DNA from: Spongilla lacustris | Lineage: Eukaryota > Porifera > Demospongiae > Spongillida > Spongillidae | DNA: 64,000 bases | NCBI GenBank assembly: GCA_949361645.1 | Contig: OX442428.1 | Location: 7,848,964 to 7,912,963 of the forward strand | Direction of reading: 5' to 3' | Shown here: positions 34,274-64,000 of the stretch, piece after piece | Position numbering within the stretch: the first letter of the stretch is position 1 | How the letters are laid out: each line of letters opens with the position of its first letter | Made by a program: the position numbers and the translations under genes | The notes under the pieces: model-generated | The model's input: the letters and a program-made list of their open reading frames with translations, nothing else | The model's database searches: none | Told to the model about the DNA's origin: nothing

Positions 34274-35421
34274 CAGCACATTTTTAACTGAATGTTTTTT
34301 GTAATTTCTATTACGTCCCAAATCCCTCCAACTCTTTTTGTACATGTATTGTCTTCTATTTCAGTAATAACTATTATGTCGAGCGTGCCACTGATTAGAA
34401 GTGTTCAATTTCATGGATTCGCGGCAAGTTGTAGAACAAAGCCCTAAGGGGCGACAGCTATTTTCACTGAGAAATTGAGTTACTAAGCCAAACTAATGCA
34501 TTCTAGGGCCATTTAAGCCGTTGCTAATACGTAGCGCGTCCTTCGATACTCAATTATTTTATGTACGGCTTCTGTCTATCGTTGCATAACAGAAGCTGTA
34601 TATGCTTATCAAAACTCGGACTCACTCTGTTATTGTTATAAATGTACTAAGATGAAAGCAGCACTAGAAACGCGATTACCATTTATTAGCTACAGTTGCC
34701 ATGCCGCAAATCGAATTCGCGGCAATCGGCCTCAATCGGTTAATTAATTAACTCCGCCCTTATCCATATATCCGTTGCCTCTGTACACCTTTCCATGCAC
34801 GTCCACCGCATATTGGAGAAGGTGCTGGTTGCCTGCGGGTTTACACAATATTACTGTCTTTAAGTTTTACGGTTCAAATTTGTGGCAGAGCTACCGAGGC
34901 GCCAACATCACATTATTATATAACGGTTGCCATGGATACGCGTTAGCTATGGACCAGAAATTAATTGTTGGACCTGTACCATTGGTTTTGTATATCAGGT
35001 ATGTTACCTATATTATATTGTAACTGCTGCGTAACATACGAGCTATTATATTCTGATATTTAGTGGGCGCCAATATTCAGAAATCAGATGCTAGTATGGA
35101 GACATACATAATGGCAATGCCCTACTAGTATTCTATTATTATTCCTGGGTGGATGATACATATCGCTAATAGTACTTTTAGCTTATTAGCACGGTTGAAC
35201 GGAACAGTTTAGTGAAGTCAATTGTCAGTCTCTTTCGTTAAAAGTACACGCACCACTGATATTAGCACACACACACCCATGGGCCATGACCAGGGCCAAA
35301 TTGTAGTAACCCTGAGTGCCATGCACATGAGATTGGTGGCCTGTGTTCATATTTTCACTAGCCAGTCATTCATATTGCATGGATATTAACTGCAGCTGTT
35401 CTATTTATCCAACCAGCTATA
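34274..35421. other. Intergenic; one weak exon candidate
   Basis: Within 34775-35000 on the plus strand an open frame reads GLHNITVFKFYGSNLWQSYR, then GANITLLYNG, followed by a plausible GTATGT donor near 35000. The Gly-His-x-Ile-Thr-Val pattern hints at a beta-rich extracellular module, but no partner exon was found. I rate it below 0.3 as a real exon. The rest looks like unique intergenic DNA. Confidence 0.3.
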
Positions 35422-37617
35422 ATGTCCACAAAGGACTCTCTTGCAGAGCATGTCAAGTGCCAACTGTGCTCCAACCCCTACACTGACCCAAGAATCCTTC
35501 CCTGTCTGCACTCCTTCTGTTGCCAGTGCCTTCACAAGGAGATAGACAAGACAGGAACTAAGCAAAGCATCGAATGTCCTGCCTGCCAGAGAGCCATTAA
35601 TGTCCCCATGGGAGAGGCTGGCCTCCTCCCCCAGAACCTCCACCTTGTGTTTGAAGTGGAGGTGGCTGGCTACATGTCCAAGATGGTCAGCCAGTCAAGG
35701 GTGTCCTGTACCTTCTGCACAAAGGGCTGCAAGGACTCTGCCATGTCCTTCTGTACCTCCTGCTGCAAGTTCTTGTGCAACGCTGGCCACGACTCTCATA
35801 AAAGGGTTCCACAACTGGCGCGCCACAATGTTGTCAATCTGGACTACGAGTCCTCCAGGCTGCTACCCTCGCTCATAAAACCGAACCAGTACCACTGCTC
35901 TGAGCACAGCAAAGAGGAGTTGAAGTACTTCTGTGAGGAGTGCAGGTCCCTAATCTGTCGAGATTGCATTCTGGTGACCCACAAAAACCACAAGATTACT
36001 GAGTTGTCCAAAGTAGCCAATGGACACAGAGAGAAGATGAGGCTGGCCCTTGATGGCGCTCGAGAAGCAGTTTTGAAGTTGGCTGACTCCACTGCTGCCA
36101 ATGAAAATATGATGGTCGAGTTGGAGAGGTCCAAGGGGAGCGTAGAACTGGTCATCGATCGAGCATTTGAGCGGCTCCATAAAAGCATAGAAGAAAGAAA
36201 GAAGGTACTGCTCTCGGAACTGAAGGCCATCTTAATGTTCAAGATGGCACCTCTGGCAAATCAGAACGAGCAGTACAAAAGGACGCAGCAGGAAATTGGC
36301 CGCTACACAGAGGCAATCGGCAACACACTCCAAACCCACACTGACCATGAGGTGGTTGCCCTGGGGTCAATGCTGTCAACCGAACTGCAGGCCACATTGA
36401 AGGGAGCTAGGCAGCTCCTCCCACTTCCTGAGGAGCACTGTAACATAGCTGTATCAGTACCAACAGACGGCCTTGAAAATGACATCTCCAAGTTTGGATG
36501 TGTTGACGACATATCTCCGTCTTTTGGGGACAGCACGTGGACACCGGATGCCATAGCTAGGGAAGACAGAGTATATCGCATCACAGTTTACACCCGTACC
36601 TCAAAGGGGGGTGGATACAAATATGGCGGCTTGCAGGTTGAGGCCAAGTTGCAACCTATGCCAGAGGGATCAGCCATCTTGGGGCAGGTGGAGGACCCTG
36701 GGGATGGCACCTACACCATCACCCTCACTCCTCAGGCTAAAGGCCTCCATGAGCTCCACATCACAATGAACGGTACGCACATACACGGTAGTCCATGCGA
36801 GGTGGACGTCAGACCTAAGCGTGACTACCACACCTTGTATAACGCACGGCAGCTGATCAACATTAGTGGCCCTTACAGTGTTGCTGTCCATGACAATGGC
36901 GATCTATACGTAGCCAACAGCAGCCATTGTGTCTGTGTGTTTGACCAGAGTGGTCACCTGAAGAATACGATCGGCAACTTTGGCACAGGAAACGCCAAAT
37001 TCCAGTATCCATATGGAATAGCTATAAAAGCAGATTCAATGTATGTTGCAGACTATGGCAACCACTGCATACATAAGATCACCACGCGAGGGGAGTTCGT
37101 ACATAAATTTGGTCAGAAGGGGACAGGTCCTGGACAGCTCAATGGTCCTATGGCTATTGCTGTTGACTCAAAAGACAGGCTGATTGTTTCAGAACGCCAC
37201 AATCACAGGATACAAATATTTAGCCAAACAGGGACCTCTTTACTGCTCATAGACGGAAAAGTTCCCAGTGACTGGATGTTTCAGGCTCCTTGGGGTGTGG
37301 CCCTAGACCCCCAGGAGAACATCCATGTTGTAGCCTGCGGTTCAAATTCCATCAAAGTCTTCACCCCTGAAGGTAGCTTTGTCAGAATGTATGGCGACGT
37401 GAAAGGCCCGATTGGGATAGCCATAGACAATCAAGGATACAGTCTGGTCACTGAGGGGAGTGGTAATAACCTCACCATCTTTGACCCACAAGGGAGCAAA
37501 ATCCACACGATCGGAAATTTCAGGTGGCCTTGGGGTGTGTCCCTTGTGCTGAAAGGTGATGGTTGTGTGTTCATTGCCAATAACGGCACTAACAGCATCC
37601 TAAAGTACTCACTTTAG
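35422..37617 (+). CDS. TRIM-NHL protein (RING, B-boxes, coiled coil, filamin, NHL)
   Basis: A 731-aa single-exon ORF. Residues 13-55 are a RING finger (CQLC, CLHSFCCQC, CPAC). About 94-128 is a Cys-rich B-box-like unit (CTFC, CTSCCKFLC). About 158-197 is B-box 2 (HCSEHSKEELKYFCEECRSL, CRDC, THKNH). About 200-330 is coiled coil, about 375-470 a filamin/ABP280 repeat (GDGTYTITLTPQAKGLHELH and HGSPCEVDV), and about 478-731 six NHL blades (e.g. GPYSVAVHDNGDLYVAN, YPYGIAI). This is the TRIM2/TRIM3/TRIM71 architecture: an E3 ubiquitin ligase whose NHL propeller binds RNA or protein partners. It cannot be assigned to one vertebrate orthologue, so no symbol is given. All RING metal ligands appear present. 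It could have a non-coding 5' exon. Confidence 0.95.
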   Translation: MSTKDSLAEHVKCQLCSNPYTDPRILPCLHSFCCQCLHKEIDKTGTKQSIECPACQRAINVPMGEAGLLPQNLHLVFEVEVAGYMSKMVSQSRVSCTFCTKGCKDSAMSFCTSCCKFLCNAGHDSHKRVPQLARHNVVNLDYESSRLLPSLIKPNQYHCSEHSKEELKYFCEECRSLICRDCILVTHKNHKITELSKVANGHREKMRLALDGAREAVLKLADSTAANENMMVELERSKGSVELVIDRAFERLHKSIEERKKVLLSELKAILMFKMAPLANQNEQYKRTQQEIGRYTEAIGNTLQTHTDHEVVALGSMLSTELQATLKGARQLLPLPEEHCNIAVSVPTDGLENDISKFGCVDDISPSFGDSTWTPDAIAREDRVYRITVYTRTSKGGGYKYGGLQVEAKLQPMPEGSAILGQVEDPGDGTYTITLTPQAKGLHELHITMNGTHIHGSPCEVDVRPKRDYHTLYNARQLINISGPYSVAVHDNGDLYVANSSHCVCVFDQSGHLKNTIGNFGTGNAKFQYPYGIAIKADSMYVADYGNHCIHKITTRGEFVHKFGQKGTGPGQLNGPMAIAVDSKDRLIVSERHNHRIQIFSQTGTSLLLIDGKVPSDWMFQAPWGVALDPQENIHVVACGSNSIKVFTPEGSFVRMYGDVKGPIGIAIDNQGYSLVTEGSGNNLTIFDPQGSKIHTIGNFRWPWGVSLVLKGDGCVFIANNGTNSILKYSL

Positions 37618-37881
37618 CCGAGAACAGAGTGGCTTTTGGGTATTACGCATTCACATGTATGTATTATGCCAAAAAACTTCTGCACAATATATTATGTTCA
37701 TACAGTACCCTGCTGAGGTGTACGTCTCATGCAGCACATGTGATATGTGCACATGCACACCATTAATATCCCATACCCTGGCACATACACATTTGAACAG
37801 CTGCATAAAAACTACGAAGAAGAGGAATTAAGGCATTAATTGGAAAAGTCACTTTCACAATGAGAAGCTATTAGGTTACAC

Positions 37882-38159
37882 ACAAGAATGATGCTATTGT
37901 TGTGAGGATCGGAAGGTACATCAAAATTGATCTGTCTGCACATATCCTGAGTTGTTGGGTAGAATTTATGGGTTGCTCAAGATACCCTTGTATAGGTACA
38001 AGGGTGAAGTGTACCCATACAAGGGTGACATGTACCCATACAAGGGTGGTGTACCTTCAGATCTTAAGAGCCCATAAATTTTACCCAACAGTCAGAGATA
38101 CATGTAGACACAATTTGATCTGGATGTAACTTAGACCCTCACAACAATAGCATTCTTGT
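37882..38159. mobile_element. Palindromic MITE
   Basis: The ends acaagaatgatgctattgtt and its near-complement acaacaatagcattcttgt are inverted repeats. Further inner arms pair (ttgggtagaatttatgggtt with its counterpart near 38070-38090). The centre holds three copies of a cccatacaagggtg-like unit. No ORF is present. The element lies between the TRIM-NHL and COPA 3' ends. Confidence 0.75.
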
Positions 38160-38856
38160 ACTAAAATAGAACTATATTGGGGTAGTTACATATAGATGAG
38201 TTCACTAATTACAGCAGGCAAGCAAATGCATTCTGCCTCATTACCAGGCACACATTGGAAATTTCTCTTTTTTGTTGTTGTTGCTTCCATACAACTAGTA
38301 ACGTTACGTGGGCACCATGTGAGACCTGTACACACAATACAGCAAATCTTGTCAGGAATTATAAACCTATGATGGCTGTACAACGGCACATGTCCCCATG
38401 TCTCATTTTAAGATGTATCCACACTTTTAAAAGCTGAAGGAACTTCATAAAGTACATCACAAAGTACTGAAGATGTCCAGAAGCCGTTTGTTTGGATCTA
38501 CACAGGTGAGGGAGGGCCATCATTACCTCCACCCCCTCCAAGGGCATCTCTACTGATCTGCCATGCCTCCCTCATGATGTAAAACATGAACATTGCACAT
38601 AAAACTCTACTAGAACATAGAGGTCAGCACTGGGTTGTGAATGATCCTCTGAAAGATTTAGGTGTGGAAGTTGTACATGTACAATACAAACCATACTCTT
38701 CTATGGAGAGGTGTATCACCACCTATGACCTCCCCCTCCCCCCCCCCCCCCCACACATTGTATTGCTTGAAAAGGAGACCCCTCAGTTTGGGTCATGATA
38801 ATGAACTTGACCAATCAAAACCTATCTTATATATATGAAACAGAAAGTCTTAATTT
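38160..38856. other. 3' flank of COPA, no gene seen
   Basis: Unique AT-rich sequence with a C-rich run near 38730-38752. It probably holds the COPA 3' UTR and polyadenylation region. No further exon was recognised. Confidence 0.5.
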
Positions 38857-55315
<16,459 letters not shown>

Positions 55316-55565
55316 GATGCTTCTCTCGCTTCGAATGATGGCACTATAGTATGGTGACTGTATGACAACACAATCACTCAATTCAGTACCTGGTCACAAT
55401 AAAATAAAATTAAAATTATACGAACGTCCACGGAAGTGTTCCCGAGAACCGCCATTGCATAATTGGAAACATATACGGTATGCGGCTAGCTACTTGTTCC
55501 AAGTACAAATGTTATTTGTCCAACATGAGTCTGGGGTCGAGTCGGACAGGCGCGAAGATCCAGTA
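55316..55565. promoter_or_regulatory. Likely bidirectional promoter, COPA/Swi5-like
   Basis: Only 250 bp separate the COPA start codon (minus) and the preferred Swi5-like start (plus). There is no repeat and no TATA box at a convincing position. A shared promoter is inferred from the head-to-head layout. In-frame Mets upstream of 55566 (at 55362 and 55509) would place the Swi5-like 5' end inside it. Confidence 0.45.
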
Positions 55566-56147
55566 ATGGCAGGCGATGAGGACACAAGGCTCACAATGGA
55601 ATATATTAGTCAAATGAATGAGCCCAAAACTGTGCAGGAAATAACGGAAGGTCTTGGCGGGAGAGTTGCGCCACACGCAGTAGAGAAAGCTTTGGAATCA
55701 TTAACACAAGGTAGAAAAGTTGAAGCTAGACTGCTCAAGACAGAACAGGTTAAAATATTCTGGAAATGTCGAGACGCGAAGGAGTGTTCGACGACTCCCG
55801 CATCCAGCGCCAAGAGACCGTTTCAACGAACAAGACTCCCGTTCAAGTCACCAGCCCGAACAGAGGTACCTATCAGAGGAGTGCCGACCACGCAGGCAAC
55901 AGGTCCAAGTGTCGAACCGCCAGATGAACTGGAGCGTGTGAAGCTCGAGCTGCGTGAGGTAGAAGCGGAGATAATGGAGTTATCACGTGATTTTAGCGAG
56001 GTTGAGCTTCAAAGGCACATCGACAAGCTTCACGAATACAACGAGATGAAGGACGTGGGACAGATGTTGATAGGGAGGCTGGCTGAGCTGCAGGGTACCA
56101 CCACGACTGCCCTCTACGGGCGGTTTGGACTCGGTGTGGAGGATTAA
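55566..56147 (+). CDS. Swi5-like recombination protein with N-terminal winged-helix-like segment
   Basis: A single-exon ORF, 193 aa from the Met of MAGDEDTR. The C-terminal part, about 125-190, has the Swi5 signature: a coiled region (ELERVKLELREVEAEIMELS), then IDKLHEYNEMKDVGQMLIGR and YGRFGL. Swi5 with Sfr1 stabilises Rad51/Dmc1 filaments in homologous recombination, in the nucleus. Residues about 5-70 (LTMEYISQMNEPKTVQEITE, then AVEKALESLTQGRKVEARLL and VKIFWKC) look like a winged-helix domain, most like the N-terminus of Hop2 (PSMC3IP), a partner of the same recombinases. About 50 residues of Ser/Thr/Pro-rich linker separate them. The Swi5 call is firm; the winged-helix call is inference from pattern. 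Upstream in-frame codons extend to 55362, but that stretch has no domain. Confidence 0.8.
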   Translation: MAGDEDTRLTMEYISQMNEPKTVQEITEGLGGRVAPHAVEKALESLTQGRKVEARLLKTEQVKIFWKCRDAKECSTTPASSAKRPFQRTRLPFKSPARTEVPIRGVPTTQATGPSVEPPDELERVKLELREVEAEIMELSRDFSEVELQRHIDKLHEYNEMKDVGQMLIGRLAELQGTTTTALYGRFGLGVED

Positions 56148-57319
56148 CACTTTAGTGGTAGGTCATCTCATAATGATTGCATGGACACTGTGTGCTATTT
56201 ATAACTCTGCGTATACCTTTGGATGCTCATTATTAATCAGTCAAGTGGAACACATTAAATTTAGTTCCAAAATGACTGCCAGTATTAAAATTTATTAGCC
56301 CCCCAGTGCAGTCTAGTCTAGCCTCATCTCTATGTACATGCAACTGTGTAACCATTAATCAATAGTTTAGAACTAACCTTAGTTATAAAAATGGTTACAT
56401 GTTTGTGTAGAGATCATGTGCCTAGGCTTTATAATAAGCTGTTGCTTGTGCCTATAGAGCTGTTACATTCAAGATTAAATGTATGTTGATGTAAACTTCA
56501 CAAATAATACCTTTATTTTAACCTACAAATTGAAATTCCAACACCTGATTAATTTAAAATTCAAACCCCAATCTTACCTAATTGTACTGTATTGACTTAT
56601 CAATTCATATTGTAAACTAACAATCAATCAACCAACTGTTAGATACATAGTTTAATCTAATTCCATTTTGTAGTTACTGTATTATAAGGTGAATGTACTT
56701 ATGATAATTATTTCCTCTGGACAGTTAGGCTGAGTTAGCCTTTGGCAACCCACAACCAATCATAGCTTGGCAAGTCAACTGCGTCTTCGATTTGCTCATT
56801 ACCATCCTTGATCACCTGTAGTCGGGCGAGCCCTACTACTACATGTAGATGACCTACACTTTTTTTTTTCTTTTTTTTTCTTTTTTAAAAATAATAACTG
56901 CCTCTCAAGCACGTGACAGATAATGATATGAATACGATTTGAAATGCGGAGCCGCAATACTGATACGAGTTGTAATTGTTAGGTTAGGAGGAGGGGCTGT
57001 GCTAGTTGGGCATAGCCCGACCTTCGCGTTTTGGGGTATCAAGCCTATATGTACCATGAGATTTGTATCCATCTGATAGCGTATGTTGGCTATATAATGT
57101 GATAATAGCCCATACTCACTTTCAGATGGGTACATGTACAAATCAGGTCAGCAATTTTTGAACGGGACTCATGCACGTGGGTTATTTAATACATGCAGGC
57201 GTACCCGCCCACTTTGTGAGCGAATTCCTTCGATTCATTCATCAATTTCATGCGGCATACTGTTGTAGCAGAGGCGTAACAAGCTTCCGTATCATCCAGA
57301 ACACCTCGGACACGTGGCG
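56148..57319. other. Intergenic; dispersed repeat copy 2
   Basis: No gene is supported. A T-rich tract lies at 56862-56886. The segment about 56998-57120 matches 12762-12855 on the opposite strand (gcccgaccttcgcgttttgg, then ctgatagcg, then gtgataatagccc), defining a dispersed repeat. The 3' UTR of the Swi5-like gene and the promoter of the next gene should also be here. Confidence 0.5.

Positions 57320-64000
<6,681 letters not shown>

Overview
This is a metazoan nuclear genome window, most likely from a marine sponge; no genus or species can be fixed from the sequence. It has short GT-AG introns, many phase-1 introns, small Death-domain proteins, an intronless class A GPCR, a TRIM-NHL gene, novel Ig/FN3 surface proteins, and very heavy microsatellite and minisatellite load. 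There are no operons or prokaryotic signals. One 200-base run of N (8386-8585) is an assembly gap.

Region 1 (1-25.3 kb) is a duplicated surface-protein locus. Two minus-strand genes (A, 919-2893; B, 6449-8385, cut by the gap) and one plus-strand copy (C, 19479-23637, broken) share one exon layout: signal peptide, Cys-rich Ig-like exon, FN3 exon, 18-24 nt hinge exon, and a hydrophobic terminal exon that ends the protein a few residues after the hydrophobic run, as in GPI-anchor signals. Between them are the 3' exons of a NOMO-like gene (3758-5248) with two decayed copies (1-750 and 5511-6312), so a block containing NOMO-tail and Ig-FN3 sequence has been duplicated. A more diverged FN3 exon (14673-15835) has been split by a 24-bp minisatellite. 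DNA transposons (a 1.1-kb hAT-like element with a perfect 8-bp target duplication, foldback elements, MITEs) fill the spaces. Death-domain genes lie at 11.7-13.7 kb (a divergent pair) and at 26.3-27.2 kb.

Region 2 (28.5-38.2 kb) holds a three-exon secreted protein of unknown family, decayed retroelement fragments (30.2-32.4 kb), the GPCR, the TRIM-NHL gene and a palindromic MITE.

Region 3 (38.86-55.32 kb, minus) is the complete coatomer alpha gene (COPA). I reconstructed 38 coding exons whose phases all join, giving 1222 aa. Most of its larger introns carry private minisatellites, many starting at or close to the 5' splice site. Head-to-head with it is a Swi5-like recombination gene that also has an N-terminal winged-helix-like segment.

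Region 4 (57.3 kb to the end, plus) is a multi-exon gene for a large extracellular Ig-type protein. Every junction whose phase I could resolve without a frameshift is phase 1, except one phase-2 junction, and the gene runs off the window.

Exon coordinates were read by eye from splice consensus, phase and protein similarity, without alignment software or transcripts. Family assignments come from recognition of motifs, not from searches.
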